This document shows positions 34,313 through 45,700 of a stretch of DNA of 64,000 bases, in pieces. The notes under the pieces were generated by a model, which was given only the letters and a program-made list of their open reading frames with translations, was not told where the DNA came from and made no database searches. The position numbers and the translations under genes are program-made. Source of the stretch: Paraburkholderia sabiae (GTDB lineage Bacteria; Pseudomonadota; Gammaproteobacteria; Burkholderiales; Burkholderiaceae); contig NZ_CP125296.1 of NCBI RefSeq assembly GCF_030412785.1, forward strand, positions 1,116,001 through 1,180,000. Reading direction: 5' to 3'. Numbering within the stretch: the stretch's first letter is position 1; each line of letters starts with the position of its first letter.

Positions 34313-37012
34313 ATGGACACCCCGACATTCACAGGCATGGCCCAGGATCAATTCACAACAGAAACGATAGACGTAGTCGACAGGGCCCAGCTGCGCCGGA
34401 TCGAGGCAACGCATAACGGCTTTCTTTACCAGCACCTCTATTGCGTGGCATGTCTGCTCGCGGCTGATCAGATGGGCTGGACGCGCATGCGGGTGGAGGC
34501 GGACGAGGATCTCGAGCTGGAATTCGGCGGTCGCTACGTCTATGTGCAAGTCAAGTCGCGCTCGGACCTCATACAGTTTTCCGACATCGGATCAGCTCTG
34601 GATCGATTTGAACAGTACCGCGCTCTTCACGTTCCCGGAGGCAGGCCAGGGCGACCGGAGTTCGTGCTGGCCCTGAACCGGGATCCAGGACCGAAGCTGG
34701 GCAGGCGCGTCGCTGCTGGCGAATTCCCGAAGGACGTACGCTTCCTGCTGCCGGGTCAGACAATCGCGGGTCTCCCCCCGGTATGGGCGGACAACGAAGA
34801 GGCATTCCGCTGGTGTGTCGAAAGAGCGGAGAGGTTGCCCTTTGTCATGGTGGCGCCCGATGTACTTGTGCAAAGTCTGGCAGGCACCATGATGCGAATG
34901 GCTGCCGGCCAGGCTGAGTTTGCCCGGCACGAAATCGAAGTCGCGCACGCGGCCGGAATGCTCCGGCAGTTCGTGCAGCAGGTCCACGAATTCCCGGCTG
35001 CGCCACTAGACTACCGGCCACAGGATAACGAACCATCGCTCGCCGCCGATGTACCTGTCCGGCTGATCGTAGGCTTCTCTGGCGCAGGCAAAACGTCGTG
35101 GGCGGCGCAGGCCGCGCTGGCCGATGCGCAGCCACACGCGTATTTCGATATTGCGGACCTTCCCAGTTCATCCGTAGCACGTTCACTGGCAAGGGAGCTT
35201 GCTGCACGCTGGCTCAGCGATAGCCCACGCGGAAGGCAGGCTGTTGCAGGCGAAGCGCTGTCGGGCGTGGAGGCACTGCATCTGGTGAGCTCAATTCTGG
35301 AGGAACAAAACCAGTCGCACACGGTGGTGGTCGATAACGCACACCGGTTACAGATCGATGATGCGCGAGCGATTGTCGCGGGGCGGCAGAGCTTGCGGCT
35401 GGTCTTTCTGGCGCAGCCCACCGCGGAGCTGGGCCAACTGAGTTGCGCCCTGGACGTCGAGCCAGAAACGCTGCAGGGTTGGGGGGGCGACTCCATCGGC
35501 TACGAAGCTGCCGCGCAAGCATGCCCGGCAAGCGTGGCTACAGCCGTTCGCGTCCGGGCACTCACTGGCGGGCTCCCGCTCTATGTGCGCAGCGCCATCT
35601 CCGTCGCCAGGAACGAATACGGCTCGGATCTGGAGGCCTTCTGCGAGGCGTTCGAGGGCCAGTCGCTGAGCATCGATACGAGACAACGCACACTGCTGAC
35701 AGTGGTTTTTAACGGGCTCGATTTACCGTCCAGGCAAGTTCTCGCATGCGCCAGCCTCTCCGACGTCCCACTCGCGGCCGAGGAAATTGCAGGTGTGGTA
35801 GTGGAGGCTTTCTCGCTTGACCGGCTGACGGTTGTGCGCAAACTTCGTTCGCTGCGGGCCCGCGGCCTGTTGCAGGCCTATGGAAGCCAGCGCAGCAAGG
35901 TGCATGACGCGATGCGGCCGATTGCGCTCGAACATCTGGTCGACGAACCCGAAGCCGGTCGACATGCCAGGGCCTGCCTGGTCAAACTGGTCGAGACGTC
36001 TCTCAGGGAAGACGGGGAAACGGAACGTTTCCCCCTGTTCGTCAGGCTGCTGATCGACCTTCGTGATGTGGCTACGCTGGCCGACCTGGGTACCGAAGAA
36101 GCATTTCACGAAGGCCCCGAATATCCGCAGGTGTGGTCGGTACTGGAGGAAGCCGCCAGTGACCTCACCTTGAGCGACGAAGTCCGGTTTGACTGCCTCG
36201 ATGCGCTGTTGTACCACCGGCAGAAACATGGACCTCAGGAGGCCATAGCACCCCTGCTGGACCGGATGGAGGCGCTGATCGATGGCGGCCTGGAGGAGGA
36301 TCGTCCGCGTCTCGTGTTCCTGCAAAAGAGCATGGTCTATTGGGCTGACCAGGGCAATGAATACCGGGTCACGGACATGCTCGCAAAAATGCAGGCGTTG
36401 CTGCCCGAGAAGGCATCGTATCGCCGGGTTCTAACGTACACTGCGGCGCTTGCGTTCTGGATGATGTCGAGACCGGAGGACGCCGAAAGATTGCTTGATG
36501 CACTGGTGCGTGAATATCTTGCCGCCCTGTCGATCGACGTCGTCGAACTCACGTCGAACCCGGATTCATATATGGCAAGGGTGCGAGCAGGCGGCGAATA
36601 CGGAACCGATTGCAGGCATCTGGCAGACTGCTTTGACGTACTTGCCCGGGTTCTGGAAGAATTGGGGCGGGCACAACCCGCTTATCGGAAGTTTGCCGTT
36701 CGTCTCTTTGAGCTCTCAGGCTCATGGGACTCGGCCGCACGGGTCGGCATCGATCTCGTGTACCAGCACCTGGAGCGCAGTGAGCTTGCGCAGGCCTTGA
36801 AACTGGTCAGCGAAACGCTGCCCGAACTTGTGCGGGTTCATGATCTGTCACGTCACGTGATTCCGTTGCGCTTTCTTCATGCGCATGTATTGGGAAAAAT
36901 GGGGCAGTTGGCTGCCGCGCGGGACGTGCTGAAGACCGCCGATCCCTTTGTCAGTTCCCTGCGCGATGACGAGCAGATGGAGGCCGTGCGGCTGACGGAT
37001 TTTCTTCGATGA
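34313..37012 (+). CDS. Avs-like nuclease-STAND NTPase-helical repeat protein
   Basis: An approximately 899-residue protein with three parts: an N-terminal nuclease-like domain (VEADEDLELEFGGRYVYVQVKSRS, giving E...QVK around residues 62-81), a STAND-type P-loop NTPase (VGFSGAGKTS with Lys about 260; HTVVVDNAHRL Walker B, Asp about 341) with a winged-helix region, and a C-terminal alpha-helical, TPR-like repeat array from about 500. This is the layout of Avs-type anti-phage sensors, where the repeats bind a phage protein and the nuclease is then activated. The start is uncertain among 34229, 34313 and 34337; none has a strong ribosome site. It lies 250 bp after the ABC-3C operon. Confidence 0.75.
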   Translation: MDTPTFTGMAQDQFTTETIDVVDRAQLRRIEATHNGFLYQHLYCVACLLAADQMGWTRMRVEADEDLELEFGGRYVYVQVKSRSDLIQFSDIGSALDRFEQYRALHVPGGRPGRPEFVLALNRDPGPKLGRRVAAGEFPKDVRFLLPGQTIAGLPPVWADNEEAFRWCVERAERLPFVMVAPDVLVQSLAGTMMRMAAGQAEFARHEIEVAHAAGMLRQFVQQVHEFPAAPLDYRPQDNEPSLAADVPVRLIVGFSGAGKTSWAAQAALADAQPHAYFDIADLPSSSVARSLARELAARWLSDSPRGRQAVAGEALSGVEALHLVSSILEEQNQSHTVVVDNAHRLQIDDARAIVAGRQSLRLVFLAQPTAELGQLSCALDVEPETLQGWGGDSIGYEAAAQACPASVATAVRVRALTGGLPLYVRSAISVARNEYGSDLEAFCEAFEGQSLSIDTRQRTLLTVVFNGLDLPSRQVLACASLSDVPLAAEEIAGVVVEAFSLDRLTVVRKLRSLRARGLLQAYGSQRSKVHDAMRPIALEHLVDEPEAGRHARACLVKLVETSLREDGETERFPLFVRLLIDLRDVATLADLGTEEAFHEGPEYPQVWSVLEEAASDLTLSDEVRFDCLDALLYHRQKHGPQEAIAPLLDRMEALIDGGLEEDRPRLVFLQKSMVYWADQGNEYRVTDMLAKMQALLPEKASYRRVLTYTAALAFWMMSRPEDAERLLDALVREYLAALSIDVVELTSNPDSYMARVRAGGEYGTDCRHLADCFDVLARVLEELGRAQPAYRKFAVRLFELSGSWDSAARVGIDLVYQHLERSELAQALKLVSETLPELVRVHDLSRHVIPLRFLHAHVLGKMGQLAAARDVLKTADPFVSSLRDDEQMEAVRLTDFLR

Positions 37013-37218
37013 CCGCATGCACTATGTAGCGTCCAACTGGAAGGGAAGGCCGCGTTCGCCGTCGACCCGGGTTCGACCGCCGGGCGATGCTCGCGAACGC
37101 GCCAGGCTGGACATCGGAACGTCAACAAAAAGCGGGCCGCTCGACTATAGCCCGCAGATCGTTGACACTTTGAAATCTTGCCGATGACCGGTTTCACCCG
37201 ACCCTGGTAGGCACCCTT

Positions 37219-37902
37219 GTGATCACACTTGCCGATCCTCTTGTCAGATTAACCAGACTCGTTGAGACGGGTGAACACTTTGTCGATCTTGGTGAGATCG
37301 GCGCCCTCATCCTGGTGGACCGCACACGCAAAGTCGTATCCAACCCGAGCAGGCATTTCCTTAAAGTCAGAGCAGGTGTAGCTGACCGGTTGACGCGTGC
37401 ATCGCGATCGCTTTCGCTTGGAGGCCTACGCCTGCTCGTCAGGGAAGGGTACCGGCCGCTTTCACTCCAACGGGAGTATTTCGAGCGTCGTCTGTCGGAG
37501 CTTCGAGCCCACTATCCTTCGGCACCGGAAGATCGTTTGATCGAACTGGCAAGTCTTTATGCCGCTCCACCCGAAGTCGCTGCGCATCCCACGGGTGCGG
37601 CTGTTGATCTGACAGTAGCGACCTCCGGGGGCGTCGAACTGGACATGGGAAGCGTGTTGAACGCCACCGACGAGGAATCGTCAGGTGCATGCTATACGGC
37701 ATGTCAGTTCATCAGCCGGCAGGCGCGAGATAACCGGCAACTGATGGCAGGCGCGATGGAGCGCGCGGGCTTCGTCAACTATCCGTCAGAGTGGTGGCAC
37801 TGGTCATACGGCGATCGATACTGGGCAGCGGTTGCGGGGCAGCAGCATGCGCTCTATGGTCCAGTGAAAGAGGAACAACTGGAGGAGGGAACACGCGGAT
37901 GA
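37219..37902 (+). CDS. VanX/DdpX-type D-Ala-D-Ala dipeptidase
   Basis: A 227-residue M15D peptidase that would hydrolyse D-alanyl-D-alanine. The zinc and catalytic residues are all visible: R79 (EGYRP), HPTGAAVDL (H123, D130) and EWWHWSYGDRYWA (E191, H194). GTG start. No signal peptide, in line with cytoplasmic VanX or DdpX. Its TGA overlaps the ATG of a peptidoglycan-amidase-like gene (ATGA), so the two act together in cell-wall or muropeptide breakdown, or form a lysis or toxin-type pair. No vanH/vanA-like ligase is nearby, which argues against glycopeptide resistance. Confidence 0.85.
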   Translation: MITLADPLVRLTRLVETGEHFVDLGEIGALILVDRTRKVVSNPSRHFLKVRAGVADRLTRASRSLSLGGLRLLVREGYRPLSLQREYFERRLSELRAHYPSAPEDRLIELASLYAAPPEVAAHPTGAAVDLTVATSGGVELDMGSVLNATDEESSGACYTACQFISRQARDNRQLMAGAMERAGFVNYPSEWWHWSYGDRYWAAVAGQQHALYGPVKEEQLEEGTRG

Positions 37903-38342
37903 TGGGAGGCGTACGGGCAGCGGCCATACCCACACCCGTCTCGCTGGAGGTCGCATTCAGGGAAAAGGCGTGAAGCGTTACGGTGCGGGAGCGTGCAATC
38001 CGCGAATCGCTGAATACAACAATTGCACGCAACTTGCGGGGTACGACGACAAGATCGCGTGGTGTTCATCGTTCCTCAACTGGTGCATGAAGCAGGCGGG
38101 TATTCAGGGGACGGCTTCTGCGTTAGCCCGGTCCTGGCTTACCTGGGGCCGGCCACTTGAGGAAGGATACGGTTGCATTGCAATTTCTGACTGCGGATGA
38201 TGCGGTCGACTGGAAGGGGCATGCTGGACTCTTTCTCCGACGGGACGCCCGCAACGTCTACCTGTTCGGCGGCAACCAGCTCGAAGAAGTTCGCGAACTT
38301 GAATATCCGCTCCATCGGGTATTGGCATATCGCTGGCCGTAG
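37899..38342 (+). pseudogene. CHAP/TIGR02594-type amidase, double frameshift
   Basis: Three consecutive frames join into one protein of the TIGR02594 (NlpC/P60-CHAP) type: SLEVAFREK, then KRYGAGACNPRIAEYNNC and WCSSFLNWCMKQAGIQGT (catalytic Cys region), then ADDAVDWKGHAGLFL (catalytic His), VYLFGGNQ and LHRVLAYRWP. The first break is in the A-run 37963-37966 (one A missing), the second in the T-run 38184-38186 (one T too many). Repairing both gives an uninterrupted family member of about 147 residues. It overlaps the VanX-like gene start-to-stop. Confidence 0.7.
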
Positions 38343-38721
38343 CGAGGTTCCGTGTTCGCCTGCCATCGGCTGTTCGTCTGCGTCGAGCTCGCCTCGGACA
38401 GTGACCGGCCGGGAAGCGCGGTTCGCAAGAAGCGTTGGCCGGACATTTAGAGGTCAGAGACACTCCGTGCGCAGTCGTTCAGTCGCCCTTTCGAGTTTCA
38501 CGCGCAATTACCGTAAAGCTGGTGTGGTCGCGCCATGTCCGGTTACGGGCGGAGCGTCCAGCGTATCCTGGGAAAGCTGCACTCTTAGAAGCGATGAGCC
38601 TCGCGATCATGGCTTTTACAGTTTGCGTCATGCTGATGGAACAGGCCGGCTTGCGCCCTTGGGGGGCGGCGTCAGATGCGCACCGCGTTGCACTGGCACC
38701 GCGAAATCGCGGTGCCTCCGA
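38343..38721. other. intergenic, nothing recognised
   Basis: Separates the amidase remnant from the convergent ester cyclase gene. I see no coherent frame, repeat or hairpin with a T-run here. Confidence 0.4.
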
Positions 38722-39171
38722 CTATGCGACCTTGATGAGTCCGAGCTGCTGCAACGCAGTCACGCCGTCATCCAGTCCGATCTCTTCGACAATCCTGCCG
38801 TCTTTGAGTCGAAGTACCGTCGTGCCTGTGAAGTGCATTTTCCGGCCGGTCGCAGCGGGTAGCGACCCAATGAGAAAATCGCTGAATGCCGGGCCGGTAT
38901 GTGTGCCGCCGCCCTCCCAGCGACCGACGACATAGTCTTTCTCGGCGATAAGATCAGCGACGCCCCAGAAGTTGAGATCCGGAAACGCTTCGCGGAAGCT
39001 GGTCATGAACGCCTTGATGTCCTTGCGCCCAGAGCGCGGTTCGTGCAACGAGTATCGAAGAAGCATGTCTGGCGCGGCGAGCTCATCGACGATGTCGAGA
39101 TTGCATGTCTTGCCCCAGAAACTGTTGAACCAGCGCGCCACGATGGATTTGTTGTCATCTTCCATTGACAT
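38722..39171 (-). CDS. SnoaL-like ester cyclase family protein
   Basis: A 149-residue SnoaL/NTF2-like fold protein: SIVARWFNSFWGK, LAAPDMLLRYSLHEPRSG, IKAFMTSFREAFPDLNF, then DYVVGRWEGGGTHTG and the end LKDGRIVEEIGLDDGVTALQQLGL, all typical of the polyketide-cyclase-like ester cyclase family. The start at 39171 is supported by GAGGAGTCC just upstream; the longer frame to 39519 is only 5' sequence. Substrate unknown. Divergent from the large exoprotein gene. Confidence 0.85.
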   Translation of the reverse strand: MSMEDDNKSIVARWFNSFWGKTCNLDIVDELAAPDMLLRYSLHEPRSGRKDIKAFMTSFREAFPDLNFWGVADLIAEKDYVVGRWEGGGTHTGPAFSDFLIGSLPAATGRKMHFTGTTVLRLKDGRIVEEIGLDDGVTALQQLGLIKVA

Positions 39172-39743
39172 GATGGACTCCTCATTGACTTGAGTTGGAG
39201 GGGGAGCGGAATTGCTGCCCTCTGACTGAACCTTATCGACGCAAGGAGTCATCTGCCATCCGTTTCTTGCTGCAATACTCAAATCAGGCGACGACACGCG
39301 ACCTGTGGTGACGGAGAAAACACACGCGGAATTCGGCAATCTGCCTGAACGGGGCACAGGGATCTTGCGAGGTCGCTTCGTCTGAATCCGGGCAGGCGCG
39401 GCGCGACTGTTAAATGGCGCGGCGTCCGGCAGCACTGATCGATGCTTTTTGCATGCGTGTTGTTTTGCCGCATCGACTTTGATCTTACGAATAGTTGTTA
39501 CAAATTGTTTCTGGTACATTGCGCAAAACTCGAATGACCAGAAACGAGAGAATCAGGCAGCCGCCAGTAGCGGCAGCCGTCCGGGGGCGGGCGGTTCTGT
39601 ATGTCCAGCAACGCCTGGGTGGCAACGGGGCGTAGGGCAGGTGTGTCGGCACCGGTTCGGGAAACCGTGGTGCGCAAGCAATACAGGCGTGGTACGGCTG
39701 CGCGATCTCTCGCGACGACAAACAAAAATAGCAGCGGTATTCC
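39172..39743. other. divergent promoter region
   Basis: Lies between the cyclase and the large exoprotein gene. It has an AT-rich patch around 39485-39530 (AGTTGTTACAAATTGTTTC, GGTACATTGCGCAAAAC) likely to contain promoters. No gene is supported. Confidence 0.45.
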
Positions 39744-42700
39744 ATGCGCCGACCGAGCCGAGAGATCTTCAACCGATTAGCACAACGAACGGTAATACGC
39801 GAGAGCAGGCGCCTGATGGTCGGCGTCCATGCTGGACCCAGGTGTTACTCGCTGTGGATGCGCGCGAGCGCCGCGATCATGGTCGTGGTGATGTATTTCG
39901 CGCCCGCCGTGTTTCTCGCCGATGCGACGGCGCATGCGGCGCCCATTGTCGATCCCCGGGCCCCGATTCCATTCCAGCCGACCGTTACGCAAAGCTCAGC
40001 CGGCGTACCTGTCATCAATATTGCCGCGCCAAACGCGCAGGGGTTGTCGGTCTCGCAGTTTCAGACGCTCTCGGCCGGCCCCGAAGGCCTGATCTTCAAT
40101 AACAGTCTGATCAGCGGCACGTCGCTGAACGGCGGGCAGATCGGAGCGAATCCGAATCTCGGCGGGCGCACCGCCTCGACGATCCTTGCCCAGGTGACTT
40201 CGACCGGGTCGCAATATGCCTCCGTGATCGCAGGCCCGCTTGAGATTTTTGGGAACACTGCAGCGCTCATCATTGCGAACCCGAACGGCATCTCGATACC
40301 GGGCGGTACTGCGCTCACGAACATTTCAAATCTCACCCTCACGACGGGCACGCCACAATTTGTCACGGGCGTGGGCGGCAGTTCGACCGATTTCGCGCAC
40401 GCCGGGGCGCTCGCCTACAGCGTGAACTCAGGGAACATCTCGATCAACGGCCCGCCGGGCAGTGATGGCACACCCGGTGTCGGTATCGCGGGCACAGTGG
40501 GTAACCTTGATCTCATCGCGCAGACCGTGAATCTCAACGCGCCGCTTAACGCGAGCCAGCGCGTCAACATCATCACGGGGAACCAGCTCGTTTCTCCCAT
40601 CTCGTCAGACGCGACGGGCACGGGATACACGCTGTCCTCGAACGGTTCGGCCAATACTGCGTCCTCGGCCGGGCTGCCTGCGGGCAGTTACGCGATTGAC
40701 GCCAGCCGGTTCGGTTCGGTGACGGCGGGTCAGGTTTACATCGTGGGCACTGCGGCGGGACTTGGCGTCAACATGCAGGGCTCGCTGATGGCGACGACCG
40801 GAAACGTTGTCGTCAACGCGAATGGCGATGTGTCGGTTGCCGGCACATTCGCGAATCAGAATGTCGGTTTGACGAGTACCGGCAACACGTCAATCTCAGG
40901 CACCGGACTCGCGAACCAGAACTACACAGTCAACGCGGGTGGCGATATCTCGTCGACGGGCGCTGTCTCTGCGGGCCAGGATGCCGTCATGACGTCGGGC
41001 GGCAATCTCAACGCCGCGTCCGTTGCGTCGAACGGCAACTCGACGCTCACGGCGGCGAACTCGATGACGCTCGGTTCCGTGACGGGCCAGACGCTTGTGC
41101 TGCATGCCATGGCCGGCGATCTGACCGTCAATTCAGCACTCGGTGCGCCGGGCACGATCACGGCTGTTGCGGGGCGCGACCTGACCGTCAATGGTGCGGG
41201 ACAGGGCGGCAGCACCGTCACGATGACGGCTACACGTAATGCTGCCATCAATGGCGCGGTCTCTGGCGTAGGCGACACCACCATCGTCGCACAGTCGGGA
41301 ACGGCGAGCGTAGCCGGCGACGTTCGTACCAATGGCGCGCTTACGGTGTCGTCCTCGCAAGGTACGACCCTTGGTGGGAGCGCTCAGGCCCAGGGTTCGG
41401 TATCCATCGCTGCGCAGTCCGGCGCGATCACTGGACAGGGAAGTATTGCGTCGTCGCAGGACGCGGTCACGTTGCAGGCTGGCACCGATATCGGGTTGAC
41501 GGGCTCCATCGGGGCAGGCAAGACCGTCGCGGTGACGGCGGGCGGCAGCGCGTCGCTCGGCGGAGCCGTCACGGCCCCTGGCGTCGTCTCGATAGCGGCG
41601 ATCGGCGCGACGACAATCGGCGGTAGTGTCACGAGCGGTGATGCGCTGACGGTGACATCGGGTGGCAATCTGACGGTCAATGGTTCTGCCGCGTCTGTCG
41701 GCAACATGAGCCTGGCGTCGAGCGGCGGATCGTTGTCGACGACGGGAACGACGACCACGACGGGCACGCTCACCGTGGCTGGTGTGCAGGGCGTCAGTCT
41801 CGGAGGCAATGTAACGAGCCAGGGCGACGTAAGCATTGGATCATCGGCCGGCAATGTCACCCTCGGTGGGAGTCTGTCCACGGCTGGCTCGGTGACGGTC
41901 AACGCCGGACAGGACGCGACGGTCGCGGGCAGCGTGCAGAGTAGCCGGAATGTGGCCATCGCCGCTGCGCGTGACGCCAGTCTCAACGGTGATCTGAGCG
42001 TCAACGGAACGGGCGACGCAACCATTCAGGCCGGACGCGACATCAATGGCAACGGGGCACTGAGCGTTGCGAACGACACGACGCTGACTGCGACCCGAAA
42101 CGTCAGCATGTCAGGCGCCATTGCGACCGGGAACAGGCTCGCAGCGACAGCTGGCAACAATCTGTCGGTCGGCGCAACGACAGCGGTGGGCACGGAAACG
42201 CTCGCAGCCACAGGTGGAAGTGCGACGCTTGGCGGGGATGCGCTTTCGGGTGGTGCTCTCACCGTGACAGCGGGCAAAGGCATCTCCGCACAGGGTAGCG
42301 TCAAGAGTCTCGGCGATCTGAACCTGAACGCGAACGGTGGCGACCTTGTCGCGGCCAGTTCAGTGTCAACAGCGGGCAATGCGACGCTTAACGCCAGCGG
42401 CACGCTTGCGCTCAACGGCCAGACGACAGTCTCGAACGACGCGACACTGGCGGCCACGAACATCACGACGCAGGGCGTGTCGGTTGGCGGCAATCTGAAA
42501 GCAACGGCGACACAGGGCCTGGATACGTCCGCCGGGCAGCTCAATGCTGCCTACAGCTCTGCGGCGCCCGCGCTGACCGTCGCGGGTAACGCCACGCTTC
42601 TCGGAGCAAACGTTACGACCGCCAATGCAGTGGTTGGCGGCGAATACGCTGCAACGGGCACGACTTCGCTCACGACGGGAGGAACGGCCGCCTATCAGGG

Positions 42701-45700
42701 CGATGCGACGCTCACAGGTAGTAAGGTGATGAATGTCGGCCAGCAGATGGCGAAGGGAAATCTGTCGGTCAGTGGGGCGAACGTAACGAATCAGGGTTCG
42801 TTGTCGTCGCTTGCCGCAACGTCAGTGAGTGCGGCGAACCTGAACAATTCCGGCACGATCTACGGCCCGACCAACGTTCTCGCGATAGCCGGCAACACGA
42901 CCAATTCGGGCGGGCTGCTCGGAACGGATACGCTGACGCTGTCCACGACGTCCCTCAACAATAGCGGCGGACTGATCTTTTCCGGCGATGTGAACAACCC
43001 CACAACCGCCACAGGGAGCACGTCCGTGAAGGTGACGGGCGGCAACGGCAGTTTCAACAATACGGCCGGCCAGATTCTGGCGCAGAACGTGGCGACGCTC
43101 GCGTTGCCCTACCAGGCGCTCGATCCATCTGCGCTCACGTACGGGACGGTCAATGGTGGCTACGGACTCAACCTGTCCGCACAGTCGATCAGTAACTCGG
43201 GCACCTGGGTTCTGCCGGGTACGACCGTCAGCGTGTCCGCCACGCAGGGCATCTATAACCACGGTTCGATCAACCAGGGCGCTGGCACGCTCGCGCTCAA
43301 TGGTGCAGTCAGTAACGCGGGCACGATCAACGCGTATGGCCTGACGGTCAATGGGTCGCTGGTGAACCAGGCTGGCGCCACTGTGCAGGCGAGCGGTGTT
43401 TTCACGCTTAACGGCGCAGGCGTCAATGCCGGCACCGTTGAGGCGGTCAATGCGCTCAACATCAACGGCTCCAGCTATGACAACTCGAACGGCACCACGA
43501 AGGCGGGCAATGGCGCCGGCGGTGCCGGCAACATGACGATCAGCCTGAGTGGCGACCTGCGCAACGCGGGTGGGACCCTGGCGGCAACGAACGATCTGGC
43601 GATCTCGGCAAACAATGTCATCAATACCGCGACTTCGGGTTCTTCCTCGACGTCGACCTCGACCACCGTGGTGAACGGGGCGCTGGTGACATCGACGAAT
43701 ATCGGCACCGAAACGCGCTACCACACGTTCAACAACATCAACCTCGGGGACGGGGGCACGATCCAGACAGCCTATGAGGCCATGCCCGCGACACTGGGCG
43801 ACCTCTTGTCGGTTGTCGGCGACAAATCCCTTTCTCCTGCGGTGGTCAGCTCCGGCACGGTCACGTTCGCGTACGAGAGCTTTACCACGATTGACTCGAA
43901 CACCAACGAGACCACGGCAGCCGGATGGGTCATCGTGCCGCCGGGAACGACGCCTACCGGCCCGACGATGACTTTCGCTCTGCCCACTGTCACCGAGACG
44001 ACGACCGTAACAGGCGCAATGGGCGGCGCGAGCAGTGTGATTGCGGCTGGCCATAATCTGAATCTCACCGCAAACAGCCTCAATAACCAGGGAGGGACGG
44101 TCAGCGCGGGCAACGATGCGACGTTGAATATCCAGGCGCTGTCCAACGGAGGTCCGACATTCACCTCGACGGTGACCGATAGTGTCGACGCATCGTCGCT
44201 GAATGCTTTCCTGTCTGCACTGCAGACCATGCAGCAGTCCGGTGGCGTGTCGGTGCTGAACAGCGGCGGTGTGAATGCACCGATGGGCTGGTTCAACGAC
44301 CTGATTCTCGCCACATCGGGAAACCTGCCGACGACAGGGGCACCGAATGACGCGACGACCTTTGTCTTCAACGCGCCGGGCACCGCATCGATCCCGTCGG
44401 TGTCATCGACCATCAGCGTTCAGGGACAGTCCGGCCAGATTGTGGCTGGTCACAATCTGAACCTGTCGGGCGGCAATCTCACCAATGGCGGTTCACTGGT
44501 CGCGGGAAATGATGTCCATATCACGGCATCGAGCTTCACGAACCAGGGCACCAATACGGGGACGATGACGACCACGGCCGGTTGTGCGTCAGGCTTTTCG
44601 GGCTGCACGGCTGGCGCGACGACAAACCCGAATTCGCAGAGTTACAGCTACCAGCAGATCAACGCAACAGTCGCTGCGGGCAACGATCTCGTGATTGCGG
44701 CGAATACCGTCAACAACACGTATGGCGATCTGGTCGCACGTCGCAACGTTGTGATTGGCGGAGCGGGCACCAGTGCCATCGATGGTTCGACAGATCCGGC
44801 TGCCCTGACGCAGGCCGGCAGTGTGACCAACACATCGGGCTCGATCAGCGCCGGTTATAACGTCGACATCAATGCGGCGACACTGACCAACACCATTGCC
44901 GCGCCGGTACAGGTACACCAGAACTATGGGAGCGGAACACCCTTCACCGGCTGCACGAGTAACTGCGAGGCCTACGTTGACGTGCAGTCGGCCAACCCCG
45001 CGACGATCACGGCGAATCACGACGTCAATCTGTCGGCTGGTAACTTCAGCAACACGGGCAGCCTGATTACCGGGCTGAACAACGTCACGATCAACGCTTC
45101 GGGGTCGGCAAGCACAGGAAACCAGTATGAGTCTGCGTACTGGAGCAGTGGCTTCACCCACTACGGCAAACCGTATGCAACATGGGGCTGTGCGAACAAT
45201 CCATCATTATGCGCATCGCTCTATGGCGGCGCGTATGACGGTGGCGCGAGTCAGGATCCCGCGGGCCTGCCGTCTTCCGTCGGACTGCCGGACTTCGTGC
45301 CGGCGACGATCCAGGCGGGCAACACGCTGTCGATTCATTCGCCTACGCTCACGAACAGCGGCAATGTCGTCGGCCAGACCGTCTCGTTGAGCGGATCCCA
45401 GCTCGTCAACGGCCTGACGAACCCCAATGTCTATACCCCTCCGCCCGCAGTCTCCGGACAGGTGATCACGCTTGGTCCGCCGTCGATACCTTCGGGCGCG
45501 ACGACGACTGTCAATCGTGCGGGACTGGTCACCACGTTGAGCGGTAGTCCCACATCCGTGACGGGCGCCGCGGGACTGCCTTCGAACGCGCCGATCGGGG
45601 TGACGACCGTTGGAAAACCGTCTGCGCCCGCCGTGACGGCAGCGACAACGCCGTCGGGATCGACCGTGAAAACCGTCGATGGTCAGTCTGTGTCGGTGAG

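Noticed and set aside
37050..37110. A GGGTTCGA-like stretch as a possible tRNA T-arm
   Set aside because: No matching acceptor, D or anticodon arms could be folded around it.
37219..37902. Glycopeptide resistance cluster because of the VanX-type gene
   Set aside because: No VanH, VanA-type ligase, VanS or VanR genes are present; coupling is to a wall amidase instead.
42822..44054. A 410-codon minus-strand frame inside the large exoprotein gene, and similar long antisense frames (41384-42025, 45207-45785)
   Set aside because: Shadows of the repetitive high-GC plus-strand gene: Arg/Val/Ala-rich, no ribosome sites, no domain pattern.
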